Assembly (NCBI RefSeq): GCF_019393635.1
Contig: NC_057866.1
Span: forward strand, 230,033,359 to 230,097,358
Length of the DNA: 64,000 bases
DNA from: Dromiciops gliroides
Lineage: Eukaryota > Chordata > Mammalia > Microbiotheria > Microbiotheriidae
Reading direction: 5' to 3'
Shown here one piece after another: positions 34,369 to 46,779 of this stretch. The position numbers and the translations under genes were made by a program. The notes under the pieces were generated by a model. That model was not told where the DNA came from. It saw only the letters and a program-made list of their open reading frames with translations, and did not search any database. Every line of letters starts with the position of its first letter. Position 1 is the first letter of the stretch.

Positions 34369-34537
34369 AGAAATAACTATAAAATAAATGACAATATTTA
34401 AATAACTATGCATAACAATAAAAAGTTTTCCTGTGTCTATTAAATTACATTTCAATGAACTTGTAATGTCAAGGAATTCCTGCAACAGGGTATATTGAAC
34501 CATCATCCAAACTTTTTTTTTTCTGGTAAAGAAATTA

Positions 34538-35365
34538 ATGATCAATGGAGGGAACACAGTTAACAATAGTAACTGTGAAAAATAATTTTGAAGCAGTGGC
34601 AAGAGCAATATATGATGATGATGGTGGTGGTGATTGATTGATAATTGGATGAAGATGAGGATTGATTGATTAAGATTGCTTAAGATAAAGATTGACGATG
34701 AGGAACATTGATTGAAGATAATGAGAATGATTTATTGATGAGGATTGATTGATGGTGACTGGATGATGATGATAAAATGTATGGTACTTACTTTGCTGGG
34801 TTATTGTGAAAAATATTCATTGTCAGGTATAAGGTACTACATAGATGTTATCTAGTACTATTGTAACAATCTACCTCATGGGTTTATTGTAAGAAAAATG
34901 ATGAGCAGGATGCTATCAGAAAAATCTGGAAAGACCTACATGAGCTGATGCAAAGTGAAATGTACTTTATACAAAATAACAACAATATTGTAAGATGATC
35001 TGCTGTGAATGACTTCATTATTTCCAGCAATACAATGATCCAAGACAACTCTGAAGGATTTATGAAAGATACAATCCTTCTACAGAGAAATAACTGATGG
35101 TATCTGAATACAGATTGAAGCACAATTTTTTGTTAGTTCCTTTGTCTGAAGTTTTGTTTTTGTCTGTTTTCTTTCACAACCTGGCTAATGTAGAAGTGTT
35201 TTGCATGACTGCTCATGTATAACTTATATTGAATTGCTTGAGTTCTTAAGAGGGGTGGGGAGGGAGGAAGGAAGAAAATTTCAAACACAAAGTTTTAAAA
35301 ACATTGATGTTAAAATTTGTTTTTACATGTAATTTAGGAAAATAAAAATTCTAAATAAAATAAAA
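34538..35365 (+). mobile_element. 5'-truncated copy of the HAL1-like element's 3' half
   Basis: It starts 'caatggagggaacacagtta', matching 29962 onward, and follows the same order: a simple-repeat block (here GATT/GATG, 34607-34765; GGA-rich in the other copy), MIR-like 'tacttactttgctgggttat', then 'gagcaggatgctatcagaaa' and the 3' end to 'aaaattctaaataaa'. The jump from spacer to 3' end without ORF2 is the same as in 26741-30716. Confidence 0.82.
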
Positions 35366-35839
35366 GAAGTCATGATTAGCAAAAAGGCAAAAAAGTTTAC
35401 TGAAGGGCAGCTCATAAATTAATGAATGAAAGAGTATATTTTAAGGTCTTATTTTATGCCAACAAATGTGCTAAATGCTAAGAATATAAGGCCTGGCCAT
35501 ACCATACTAGCTTCATTTCTTTTTTTATAGAATCAGACACATAAATTGGAGGGAGGATGCAGATTTAAAAAAAACTCAATTTCAGTTAATTATTTGACAA
35601 TATCACTAATATTACTCTAAAAAAAACAATGAGAAAAATGTAAGATTAATACAGTTAAGGAAATTCAGAACTGGTTGAACGAGTAGACTCAAAGATAAGC
35701 TATTCATGTACTGAAGGGAGAAAGTCTCTATTGAAGTGTCACACAAGTCTATCTGGCTTGATTTTTTTGTTATTACTATCTCCACAAAGACCATCCCAAT
35801 GCATCACCATGACATGAGATTGTTGGAGGGTTGGCCAAC
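35366..35839. other. Unassigned
   Basis: AT-rich DNA with no recognised feature. Confidence 0.5.
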
Positions 35840-37450
35840 AGAACACAAGATATCCTAGACTTTGCCCTCTAGTACAATTATTTATGGAATTTCTCTACTT
35901 CTTTATCTGCCACCACAGTTGTGGGCACATAACCTTTCTTTATTTTCACAATGGCTTTTTTGAATTGTACATCATGAGCCCCATGAATGCCCTACAGAAC
36001 TTTCAATTGTCTATACAATGATATTTCTGGTTTCATGAAATAACATTTTGGGAAGTGTGGTAAAACCTACCAGCTTCTATATTTGCTTATCCAAGGAGAA
36101 CCAATGATCCAACCTTTCCTTTAGCTAAAACTCCCCAAGTTTTATGTACAGAGACAATACTCTGATTTGTTGTTTCTTGACAATTAAAAAAAGTTGATCC
36201 CATAGTCTAAAATGCTACTTTAAAGACTCTTGCCCAACAAGGTATGCTCTGTGCATGTTAAAATCACACATTCCTTGAAAGACATAACTTTTCACCTTCT
36301 GATTATCAATAACAAGGCAGAGAACAGGAGATATATATTCATCAAAGATCTTTGCTCTTGTCATGAATGATTTCTAGTGAAAAGTATGTATGGAAGAGAT
36401 ATTTTCTCTGAAGATGATGAGGGTTGCCAACTGCTCTCATTTTTAGATGGAATTTGGTTAATTTCATCCAAGTCCTAGAACCTTACAAAGCTTCCTAAAT
36501 GAGATTCATAATCACCCAAAAGACTTTAGCCTAACAACCCATACAGGAAAAAATATAAGTGGACAAAAACACTTCTTGTCCAAATTATGAAAAGATAATA
36601 ATATGTCCTCCATAGATGATATGTCAGAAAAATGTTTTTTTTTAATTTTGAGGAGCAAATCAGAATTATTGAAAATAATGCACAATTTCTCATTCAGTTC
36701 TGGGTCTGTATCTTTGTCCATCTGCAGTATTTATCAAGACATGTACTAATATACCATTCTTCTAGGCTATCCATCTAATTCTACGTCAAAGTCTGAACAA
36801 TGGTAAGCATTCATCCACTTCACTTTTCCTGTGTGAGTTTCTAGGCTTAATTGTTTTGAATGGTTCCAGATCTTGCTTAGAAAGCTCTGTAGCATTGTTG
36901 GGCTTGATGCAATTAGCACAATGTCTTCCTCAAATGGAAAAATCTGGAAACTTCATAATCTATAAGGAATTCCTCATTTATTGCAACTTAGCAATACTCA
37001 TACTTCATGGTACCAGCAAATACGTTTGGTGATCATCTCTCTGGTTTATGTCTCACATGGTATTGATAATCAGAAGATCAATGAGAAAATTTATTATGTC
37101 TGTTGTCTTATTTATGAAAGAATCATGTATGGCCTTGACATATACTCAAGGAAGAAACTTTGCTGGATAAGTGTGTATTTTGTTCTATCGAATCAGAAGT
37201 TTTTGTTTGTTTTTCATAACATAGTGGGATCCTTCAGTTGCTACACCTTTAAATCAATTGCGTGACAATAAAAGCCTGTTAATTTCTTCTCATATTTAGC
37301 AAGGCTATCCTGGATACCCAGGTAGAACATCCTTATAAGCTAAAGGCTTATTTTTATATACAAAAGCTATTAGCATTAAAGATTTTATGAATCAAATATA
37401 GGAATCAGTAATTATTATTCTCTTCATCTTTTTTAGGAGTAACAATGACC
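35840..37450 (-). repeat. RTE-like LINE relic, minus strand (tentative)
   Basis: The reverse complement near 36940-36840 translates to FEEDIVLIASSPTMLQSF, close to the FADDIVLIA catalytic box of RTE/BovB-type reverse transcriptases (the first D of the pair replaced by E), followed by an ETHTGKVKWM-like phrase. A 69-codon frame at 36721-36512 lies just downstream. No other diagnostic motif is secure, and stops are frequent. If correct, it is a non-LTR element unrelated to the L1s here. Confidence 0.45.
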
Positions 37451-37609
37451 ATCATCTTTTCAAATCTTTTTTTTTCTTCTTTTTGATCTTGAATATTGAT
37501 CCAAAACCCTCAAAAATCTGTTTTCTTCAACAGGTTTTGGTGTATGTAGATTTGATTTGGTCCAGTTTATCTTGACATTTTTATCCATCAAATTGTGATA
37601 TAGAAGAAA

Positions 37610-37775
37610 AAGTACTAAATTTGAAATGAGAGGGCCAGGATTCATATCTTAAATCCACAAATTATTACCTATGTGATGCTGTATATGTCAGTTAACCTCT
37701 TAGGGTCTCAATTTTCTCTTTGGCAAAATAAAGCTAGATGAACTCTAAGTTTCCATCCATCTCTAAACAACGTAC
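37610..37775 (+). repeat. MIR-type SINE relic
   Basis: Shows 'gccaggattcatatc', 'acctatgtgatgctgtatat', 'gttaacctcttagggtctca' and 'aagctagatgaactctaag', the MIR order. Confidence 0.65.
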
Positions 37776-38419
37776 CTATATTTGTTTCCTCACTGGGGGC
37801 ACTGGGGACTGAGAAACTTAATTTAATGTTGTTTTTGGTTTTTTGCTTTAGCAAGTTGATACTCTAAATGTACTGTCAATTGATTGGGAAATGACTCCCA
37901 TAGTAATAAACTTATTCCCTATCTATTATTCAATATAAATTTTTATATTCAATTTCATTTTTTTAAAATGTTCACTATATCTAGCCCCTTTTCACTCTCT
38001 TATTTAAGATGATATTCATGGATGATGATGGAAACACTAGAATCTAGTCTTGACAAAGATCTAGAGAAATGGCAGAGGCAGGATTCAAATCCAGAACAAA
38101 AAACCCTGGTTTAGGTTAAAAATACTACTTTTGGACATTACTCTTGTGGCCTCAGACAAGTTATTAAAATCCTGGGTATCAGTATCCTCAGCTACATTTG
38201 GGAGAAATGGGGAATACATTAAGTATCCTCTGAGATTCTTTCCACCTTCAGATCTACGATCCCACAAAACAATAATCCTAGGAACTTGACTCCTCCCCAT
38301 CTCCACCTCCTGGCCTCCAAGGGCTTCTTCAAGTCTCGCTAATGTCTCATAATATCTTCTGCAAAAAGTCTCTCCCAATCCCTCTTAATACTTGTACCCT
38401 CCCTTTGAAATTACCCCGC
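37776..38419. other. Mostly unassigned
   Basis: A scrap at 38060-38270 ('ggcaggattcaaatcc', 'tggcctcagacaagttatt') may be old SINE. No coding evidence for the 97-codon minus frame at 38085-38378. Confidence 0.4.
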
Positions 38420-38612
38420 TTTTGTTTGGTCTCATTTGCACAGAGCTCTTTGAAGGTTGTCTCTTCCTTTGAAAAAGGAGCTCCTTGGGAGCTGGAAATG
38501 TTTTTCCTTTGGGGTTGGTTGGTTGGTTGGTTTTCCCCTTCTGTGTATGGTACTTATCACATTGCCTGACACATAGGAGGCACCTGATAAATGTTTCTTG
38601 GTTTGAACTGAT
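38420..38612 (+). repeat. L2 3'-end fragment
   Basis: The tail phrases 'gtatggtacttatcacattgc' and 'ctgacacataggaggcacc' mark an L2 end. It contains a short (GGTT)n run at 38515-38533. Confidence 0.7.
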
Positions 38613-38812
38613 TATGATTCCAAACCTAGCCCTTTTCCCCTACACTGTGTTCCTTTCACTAACCGATGCAGTGTAGCATTTAGCGAATTCAGGAAGAACT
38701 GACCAAGGCAGCTACTAGCTATAAGAGAATGAAAGAAGAAGAAAGGCTGATATACATAATGGAAGAAGTTTCCACCTCAGGACTCCCCAGGTCAGGATGA
38801 GGCTGATGGCAG

Positions 38813-38833
38813 GGCAGCAGCAGCAGCAGCAGT
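38813..38833. repeat. (CAG)n microsatellite
   Basis: Seven CAG-type units, not inside a credible reading frame. Confidence 0.9.
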
Positions 38834-38861
38834 AACAAAGATGACAGTCTTACTTATTTAA

Positions 38862-39258
38862 ATATTTAGAGTTTTTTAAGTGCTTTCACAAACTTTGTCT
38901 CATTGAATCCTCAGAGCAAATATGTGATTTAGGGAAGGAGGAGGGAATAAGGATTTATTAAGCACCTGCTATGTGCCACACACTGTGCTAAGCCACTTTT
39001 TAGGTTTAGATTTAACTAGCATTTGTTAAACACCTACTAGGTATATGCCAAACACTGTACAAAGTGCTTTACACATATTATCTCATTTTATCCTCACAAG
39101 AACCCTGGGAGAGATAGGTGTATAAAGGAAACTGAGGCTCAATGGAGAGTAAGTGATATGCCCAGGGTCACACAGCTAGTGTCTGTGGCTGGATTTGAAC
39201 TCATGTCTTCTTGACTCCAGACCCAGCGCACTATCCACTGCACCATCAGCTTCCTCTC
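38862..39258 (-). repeat. Two MIR-type SINE ends in tandem, minus strand
   Basis: The phrase pair 'gcacctgctatgtgccaca' and 'cacctactaggtatatgcc' appears twice (38967 and 39033). The second copy then runs on through the full MIR body to 'actatccactgcacc' at 39228-39242. The first copy is truncated. Confidence 0.75.
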
Positions 39259-39842
39259 TTTTCAGGTTAATTATGATCTCTATTTTTATAGGTCAGGAAT
39301 CTGAAGTTCAGAATGCCAACTTTGGAGTTACACTATAAAGGTGACAGAATCCAAATGAGCATTCTGGTCTTCAGGACCAAGAGTCCTGGCTCTTTCTACT
39401 CAGCCTTTAGGATATCTTGATCTTCTACAAGTGTCTGGATAAATTCTGGACACAAAATACCACATAGTGATGAGTGGCAACAGTTCCACCTGTCCCTGTC
39501 CTAGGAGCCTCAAAGTATAGACATTTAACCTGGAATTGATGTTTCTGTGTCCAATCATCTAAGAATGTTTCATTGGCCTCAAGGTAACTGTCCTCAAAAA
39601 GAAAAAAAGATAACTGTCCTCAAGAATTCCTTTGTTCCCAGATAAGATATTTCATGGTATAGGAGCCTACTTGCTGATCTTCTGAAATCAGCCAGAACTT
39701 CTTCCTTGCCCTCTTGGCTCAGGAAAAAAAAGGACCATTGTCCTAGTCTGAGACAAAAAAAAATTTAAATAAAGTTTAGTAATTCTTTAAAATTTAAGTT
39801 TAGTTAAGTTTTAGTATCTTTAGTTTGAGGAATTAAAATAAT

Positions 39843-40105
39843 GCACATAGAGGCAGCTAGGTGGTATAGTGGATAGAGCACCAGATTTAAATTCTGGCAT
39901 CCCTGAGTTCGAATTCTGCCTCAGACTTTTACTGTGACCCTGGGGAAGTCATTTAACTTCTCTAAATGTCAGTTTCCACATCTGGAAAAGGGGATAACAA
40001 TGTTACTTTTCAGCATCATTATAAGGAATAAATGAAGCATATATGTATAAAGCACTTTATAAAATATGGAAAGTGCAATATCAATGTTAGCTACTGCTAG
40101 TGTTG
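39843..40105 (+). repeat. MIR/MAR-type SINE, plus strand
   Basis: Head 'aggcagctaggtggtatagt', B-box-like gttcgaattc (39907-39916), the 'gtcagtttccacatctgg' middle and the 'aaagcactttataaaatatgg' tail are in order. Of the MIR-type copies it keeps the B box closest to the tRNA form. Confidence 0.8.
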
Positions 40106-42339
40106 TGACTTCCCATTTAATAAGTTTTTGCTTTTAAAAATGTGAAAAATAAAATTCCCTGGCCACACATCTTAATGAAATATTATGTGAACACCTGTGT
40201 GATATACATATATCTTCATGTATGTGTATATTCTGTTCATTTGAACTCACAGTTTCCACATAAATGGTCATCCCCTGGAAAAGTAGTGAGAGGTTTGCTT
40301 TAGTCATTAGGAAGGAATCACAGAGCCAAGGAATGGATATGCTTTTCTTTGGTCACCCAATTCCCAATTTAAGAACTGCATGTACTGTCCTACCCAATGT
40401 CAGAGTCCTCAGGAGATCCAATATGCTCTGTTCTCTAGCCTTATAGTCTCCAGAGGAATGTAAATCCCTGTCGACTTGGGTTTTCTTTTTCCTTTGTAAG
40501 TCATTGCCCATAGAATACCCAATACCCTCAGAAGGGAGATTTCTAGAGGCAGAACTAGTTCAACATATAATGATAGAAGCAGAATTTGTTTAATGCATAT
40601 AGTGAAGACCCATAGATTAGAGGAGAGAGAAGGTATTCTGAAGTCATTATCAGATAGCTGAAGCAATGGATGGCATAAGTGCAAGGAGTGATGGATATCC
40701 TCTTCCAACTGAAGTCTATAGTCATGGGACATCATCTCCAAATATGTAATCAATGCCACTAAGCTAACTGGAAATGAACACAAGTGATAGTATGAGAACC
40801 TCCCCCTTGTCTTCTTCAAATTTTATTCCTAGCTCATGTAGCCATTTACAGGGATCTAAATTTATCTGTGGAAATGGTCTGAATTACATCATAATAAATG
40901 AGAAGCAGAGAGATTCCTTCTTATTCCCAAATCATCTTGATGCTGTTCATCCATGAGAAAAGGATGTGCATTTTATATGTTTTATCCAACACTTAGCATG
41001 CTGTGGGCACTCTGTCCACAGTAATTCCAAGCCACGCTTTTATAGTCTCTCTAGCCCATGAATGCCATTCATATGAGTCAGGGGTTCACCTCCCTCATTT
41101 GCAGAGCACCTCGAAGTTTGGTCTTAACCACTTGTGGCAACCTTGCTTCTAACCAAAAATGAAATGAAATTTTAAAAATAAATAAAAAACAAAGCAACTG
41201 TCCACTTTGGCAGCCAAGGAAAACATCTGTCCTGAGGACAGAAAAATTAGTCTCCATTCACATGCAAAGATGACTAAAATCAAATTCAGACATCAATAAT
41301 TGATACAGGATGTCTTAGAACTCCATGACCCATGGCTGTCAGAAGTCACCGCTGAAGTCAAGAATATTAAAAGTGCAGGGAGGGTTTTTTCTTGTTTTGG
41401 GGGATTTTTTCCCCAAGGTAATTTTGGCAAGCACATGAAAGGCCTGAAAGACTAGAACTGTAGAATCGATACAATAAATATTATTTCTGTATACAATCTA
41501 AAGCCAAACCATACCAATTGAATTATCTTGTATTTCCAAGATATTTAAAGCAATTGTTCTTTCTTTTAAAGTAAGAGAGAAACATCAATAGTTTGGGGGC
41601 AAAAGCTGTTTGTACTTTTTTATCTGGAAATAAGCCAAGAAAGAGAAACTTCTACAGCTTTGAAATACAGCAATGACCAAAATGTGCTTTGGAAAGGTCA
41701 GTGGGTGGATGCCGTAGGCCAAAATCCCCTCTCTTTGACATGTAATATCAAAGCAAAACATACTTGAAATCTTCCCAGTATAAGCTGATGTACTATGGTC
41801 AACCTTGAAGGCATTTTGGAAGGTGACGATGTCACCATAACTGCATACACAAGTGGATAACCAAAGCAAGCTACTGTTGTTTGACAGAAAAACAAACTTC
41901 AAAATTATAAACTATAACGCTGGACTTCACATTATTCAATCATTCAGATTTCTGCAGATTGTTTTCAATATTCTCATATATGCGCCTTTGAAAATAATTT
42001 TATTCAGGTTGTTGTTTTTTCCTCCCTAGTATTTTAACCTCCTTATCTCCAGCTTACATTCACTCCCTGAACTTAGAATACTGTATTCTCTCACCCTATT
42101 CAGCCTTTAATGAGACTCTGAAAATTGCTAAATCCAAAAAGATCAGTGACCAAGCCAATACATTCTTTAAGAGAGAATTTTAAAAGTTCTGTTTTTTGAA
42201 ATACTAAGTCACAGTTGACTGTCTCCAAACTGAATGGTTCTAAAGTCATTAAAAGACAGCTGCTGCTCACAACCCTAAACACACTTTTGTTGTTGTCTCC
42301 AACTCCCCTTGCAATTGAGCAGAAGTGAAAACAAAAGGG
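40106..42339. other. Unassigned unique-looking DNA
   Basis: About 2.2 kb without a repeat I can name. The longest frames (136 codons on the minus strand, 40409-40819; 105 codons, 41585-41902) show no domain, no splice-consistent neighbours and no codon pattern I trust. Confidence 0.5.
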
Positions 42340-42425
42340 AATGGGCAGTATGGTAGACTGAGCTGAGAACTGGGTTTATGTCCTCAATATAAGCTGCCAA
42401 ATGACCTTGGAAAACTCCATGTCCA
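42340..42425 (+). repeat. MIR scrap
   Basis: 'gggcagtatggtagactgag' and 'ccaaatgaccttggaaaa' fit a diverged MIR 5' half. Confidence 0.5.
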
Positions 42426-42491
42426 GAATGCTCTCTCTCTCCTTACCTCTTCCTAATAGAAACCCTCACTACCTTAAAGATGTATTGCCTT

Positions 42492-42636
42492 TTTTTTTGG
42501 TGGGACAATAAGGGTTAAGTGACTTTCCCAGGGTCACACAGCTAGTAAGTGTCAAGTGTCTGATGCTGGATTTGAATTCAGGTCCTCTTGAATCCAGGGT
42601 CAGTGCTTTATCCACTATGCCACCTAGTTGTTCTGC
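42492..42636 (-). repeat. Short marsupial SINE, minus, with TSD
   Basis: Full short SINE in reverse with a T-run tail. The duplication tgtattgcctt flanks it at 42481-42491 and 42637-42647. Confidence 0.88.
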
Positions 42637-42689
42637 TGTATTGCCTTCTACATGTAGCTTTTCCTGATCCTTCCAAATGCCACAGCCTT

Positions 42690-42865
42690 CCCTCCCTACC
42701 ATTATTTATTTTGTTTTTATGCTCTATAGACTTACATATGTCCATGTTTTCTCATCAATAGTATGTCAATTTCTAGAAAGCAAAAACTCTTGCATTTTTT
42801 TTTGTTTGTATTCCCAGTCCCTTGCACACTTCCTAGAAGTCAGTTAATAAATGGTTGAAGACCAG
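42690..42865 (+). repeat. L2 3'-end fragment
   Basis: 'gtattcccagtcccttgcac' followed by 'agttaataaatggttgaag' is the L2 tail. The SINE at 42492 is inserted just upstream in the same L2 region. Confidence 0.7.
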
Positions 42866-43024
42866 TTTATTTTTCAGTAAAATGGACATAAGAATACTAT
42901 TCTATCTGCCTCCCAGGGCAGCTCTGTGAAAAGCACTCATTGTGGTGAGAGACAGCAGTCATCTTGAGGTCTTCAGTTCCATGACATGCAAAGAGAAGAC
43001 ACTGTAATTGCAGACAAGAAGGAG

Positions 43025-43487
43025 CAGCCCAGGGGTAAGTAACAGAAAGTATGGGTTCGAAGCTTGACTTCAGTCAATGGCTGTATGATTCTTAGGCAAG
43101 TTGCTTCAACAGTCTGACATAGGTTTTTTTGTGAGGATCAAATAAGGTAATTTTGAATAAAGGATTTGTAAAGTAACATGTTAATGAAATGTAGTTTTAG
43201 AAGAGAGAAAGGCATGGTATAGTGGCAAAAACTTGCAATTTTTGAATCCGTAAACTTGGTTCAAACCTTGATTGTGCTGTTTGCACGATTTGTAAGCCCC
43301 TTGAGGGAAGGAATTGTTTCATTTTTGTCTTTTTTATCCCCAGAGACTAGCGTAATGTCTGGCACATGTAGACTCTATTAGATTATAAACTTCTCAAGGT
43401 CAGGGACTGTCTTTTGCCTTTCTTTGTATCCCCAGCGTTTACCACAATGCCTGGCACATAGTAGGTGCTTAATTGACTGACTCTTAA
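43025..43487 (+). repeat. MIR relics followed by two L2 tails in tandem
   Basis: MIR-like text lies at 43040-43200. Then two L2 ends follow head to tail: 'aagccccttgagggaagg...agactagcgtaatgtctggc' (43291-43365) and 'ataaacttctcaaggtcagg...tttaccacaatgcctggc' (43384-43458). Confidence 0.65.
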
Positions 43488-44180
43488 AAATATTTTGTTC
43501 TTTTAACCTAGGAAAAGAAAAATGTTTTTAATTGAGAATAAATTAAAAATCAAATTATAAAACATTAGACAAGTCTCTAAATTAATGAACGTTATTAACC
43601 TTATTATGTGCCATGCATTAAAGTTACAAATAAAAAAGGAAAACAATCCCTCATCTCAAGGGGCATACAAACAAGGAGAGACAATCTGAATACATTAACT
43701 TTGGTTAACTCATCTGTCAAATAATCTCTAAGGTTGCTTCCAACTTCAAACTTATGATCCTTTGAAACAGAGCCCAAACAAAGTTGATTATCTAGCTGGC
43801 ATGGCCTATATTGATGAACAGAATTCATTTGATTAGTGCAACATGATAAACAGGAAAATAAATTTATATGTTTAATTTCTAATTCAGCAGAAGAAATACC
43901 CAGCATCATCACACATCCAATCCAAAGTCTACAATTTCTCATTACAATGACAATGAAGCCCATTGAGATGTGATAGGATTTGCTTTCCAGATAGTGGCAT
44001 ATGACAAATTGGGTCACTGGATAAAGAGTAACTAGGAAAGTAGAATAAAGTGGGTACTTTACAGTGTACAAACTACTAGATTAATTTCTGGAGGAGTTCT
44101 ACAGTTTAGATGAGCCATGGGCCCTGCCCTGTGGTAGAGGCTACAAAGCTGACAGCCCAAGGGATTCAGAGATACCCTGG
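43488..44180. other. Unassigned; long but unsupported minus frame
   Basis: The first ~150 bases include an L2-associated phrase ('tgtgccatgcattaaagtta'). A 155-codon open stretch on the minus strand (43604-44071) has no recognisable domain and overlaps that repeat, so it is not called as a gene. Confidence 0.45.
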
Positions 44181-44347
44181 CGGGAACAGCTAGATAGCAT
44201 AGTGAATAAAGTACCGGCCCTGGATTCAGGAGGACCTGAGTTCAAATTTGGCCTCAAACACTTGACACTAGCTGTGTGGCCTTGGGCAAATCACTTAATC
44301 CTCATTGCCCCTCAAAACAAAACAAACAAACAAACAAACAAAAGAAA
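44181..44347 (+). repeat. Short marsupial SINE with near-perfect TSD
   Basis: Full SINE with an (AAAC)n tail. The flanks cagagataccctgg (44167-44180) and cagagattccctgg (44348-44361) differ at one base. Confidence 0.9.
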
Positions 44348-44670
44348 CAGAGATTCCCTGGAACATTATACATTATGCATGGGTATAGTCTGACAATCTT
44401 TGTATTCATCGCTTGATTACGGTTCAAAATGCATGATAATTGTTTGCTCTTTATTAATAACAAACATTGCTATTGACCAAACATTGCTAATGAATGACCA
44501 AATCCTTCTTAATCCAAGTATCCCAGAAAGGCTATGTTATTCCTTAATAAGGCACCAATCATGAGATCTAATCAATAATATTAGGTCTGGCATATTACTA
44601 CATGATTAGGAAGGTGTAGGATAGGATCAGCCCCAAAGCTTATCTCCTATTAATACCATAACAGAGGTAA

Positions 44671-44908
44671 CAGCAGCTAGGTGGTATACTGGATAGAGCA
44701 CTGGACTTCAAATCAGGAAGACTTATCTTCATGTATTCAAATCCATCCTCAGACATGTAACTAGATATGTGACTCTGGGCAAGACATTTAACCTCTTTGC
44801 CTCAGTTTCCTCATTTGTAAAAGAAGCTAGAAAAGAAAATGGCAAACCACCCCAATATCTTTGCCAAGAAAACCCCATGAAGAGTCAGATATTACTGAAC
44901 AACTAAGG
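44671..44908 (+). repeat. MAR1-type long SINE
   Basis: Complete order from 'cagctaggtggtatactgga' through 'ctcagtttcctcatttgtaa' to 'gccaagaaaaccccatgaag' and 'agtcagatattactgaacaa'. Confidence 0.85.
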
Positions 44909-45540
44909 AGGTAACTAAGACAGGTAGGCTTTTCTTTGTGCCACTGTAAACATCACTGTCATCGCTGTGTCATTCTTTTAATTTTGATTTGAACACAGCA
45001 ATCTCATCCACAACTATGGATTTTAATATTACTTCTATTCTAATATTTAATTATTATATAACTATATAATATAATAATATATTATAATTATATTTGATTA
45101 CTTCTATATAATATATAATCTAATGTAGATTCTTGAATCTATATATCCAACCCAGATTCCAATTTTCCATTGTAAACTCATTGTTGGACAATATATCTGC
45201 ATGTTCTTCTAGGAACCTAAAGTCAACATATCCCAAACCAGTCTTACTGTGTAGCCTCAAACTAGCCCCTTTCTTACTTACCCTACTTCTTTTTCGGGAA
45301 CCAGCACCTTCCAGTCACATAGACTTGAGACCACAGAAATGACCTTTAAGACTTGCCTTTCCTTCATCTGCATATTCAATCAGGGATCGAGCCAGCATGG
45401 CATGGGGAACAGGATACGTGGACTTGGAATCAAAAGACTTAGGGTTCAAATCTTCCTTCATCTATGATACCACAAGCAAGTGAATTATATGTGTGGAAAA
45501 TTCTCTGCAAACCCTAAAGGATTATATACATTTGAGCTAA
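44909..45540. other. Unassigned, with an AT-rich tract
   Basis: Bases 45040-45122 are nearly pure A/T with repeated 'taatatat' units. Nothing else is identified. Confidence 0.5.
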
Positions 45541-46190
45541 GAGGGTCTTTGATTTGACCCCCTCTTTTCAGACAGCCACCACCTTAATTCAGGTTCTCAT
45601 TCCAACTTGTATGGACTAATGTAATAGCCTCCTAGACAGTCTCTCCACCTTAATCTGTTTCTTCTCCAATCTGTACTTCAAACAGAACGCAAAATAACCT
45701 TCCTAATGCACAGATCTGAGTCTGTTTCCTCTTCAAAATCTCCACTGTATTTTGATACATACCCCCATCACCTGTGCCAGCTTATGCTGTGATCTTCCAC
45801 AGTCTCCTTTCTTCTGATCTTTCCCACTCCTAACCACCCCCCTACTAAGTTGCCAAATGTATTTTCTGAAAGTGTAGGTCTGACCACATCACCAGCTCTG
45901 CCACAGACACACACACACACACAAAACTCCAGTGGCTCCCTATTACCTCCAGGATCTTATAGATAACCCTTTCTTTGGCATTCAAAGCCCTTCAAAACTG
46001 CCTCCTTCCTACCTTTCCAGCCTTTTTACACTTTATTCCCTTCTACATACTCTATGAGTCAGCAACAACTATTTTGATGTTTCTTGTGCACATCGTCCTA
46101 TTTGCCAGCTCTATGTCTTTATTGGTTGTCCTTTATGCCTGGAATGTTTGCTGTACTCACCTTTACCTCTTAGCTTTCCTTTGGCTTCTT
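45541..46190 (+). repeat. L2 fragment, ORF2 C-terminal part and beyond
   Basis: Typical L2 coding-strand phrases: 'aatagcctcctagacagtc', 'gtaggtctgaccacatcacc', 'actccagtggctccctatta', 'attcaaagcccttcaaaact', 'tatgcctggaatgtttgctg'. A small (CA)n tract at 45904-45925 sits within it. The frame 45975-46235 is a leftover of this relic. Confidence 0.82.
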
Positions 46191-46400
46191 TTGTTCCTTG
46201 TCCTTCACTTTCAAAAAGGACCAATGACATCATGAGTGATGTCTTGACTTTCCCATGAACTAGACTTAAGTGAAGCATGGCTGCACAAAATAATCAGCCT
46301 CACTCTCTTCCAGAGTCCTTAAAGTCCAAGAGCTTAAAGTCGAGGTGACTGGTGATGGCCCAGGATACAGCAGATGACTGTGGCACCTTCGATGTTTATT
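46185..46400 (-). repeat. Long-tailed SINE, minus strand
   Basis: Begins with the reversed tail 'ccttgtccttcactttcaaa', then 'gatgtcttgacttt', 'gacttaagtgaagcatggc' and 'gtgactggtgatggcccagg'. It is the same family as copies at 17.9, 51.8/53.9, 57.45 and 58.3 kb. Confidence 0.75.
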
Positions 46401-46779
46401 CAAGCTCTAAGTGCTCCATGTGACTTGCTTCAGCTGCCTTTATGGACATTGGAACAAGTTTTTTCCAATTTGTTCATTCCACCAGAAGTCTTCACCTGCT
46501 TGGGGTAGACAGCCTCAACCTGGTTTAGCCTGTCTGCTGAAATAGTTTTATCAGGGTGTGGCCACTGCACATGCTACAGTTTCTTGGAGCCACAAGTGAG
46601 AGTTTGGTGAATGAGCAGCCCTAGAAAGGGATCAGCAAGTCTTCACACCAAAAGTGCTAGTCCTGTTATAAGGGTGTTAGATGGCCCGGATTTCCTTTAA
46701 GACCCAACTCAAATCCCACCTTTTGCAAATGGCTTCTATTCCCTCCCCTGCCCCAAACACTGCCTTCCCTCTGAGATTC

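Noticed and set aside
40409..40819. 136-codon minus-strand open frame
   Set aside because: No domain, no splice-site or homology support; long frames of this size arise by chance in 64 kb.
43604..44071. 155-codon minus-strand open frame
   Set aside because: Overlaps L2-associated repeat text at its end, has no recognisable fold and no neighbouring exons.
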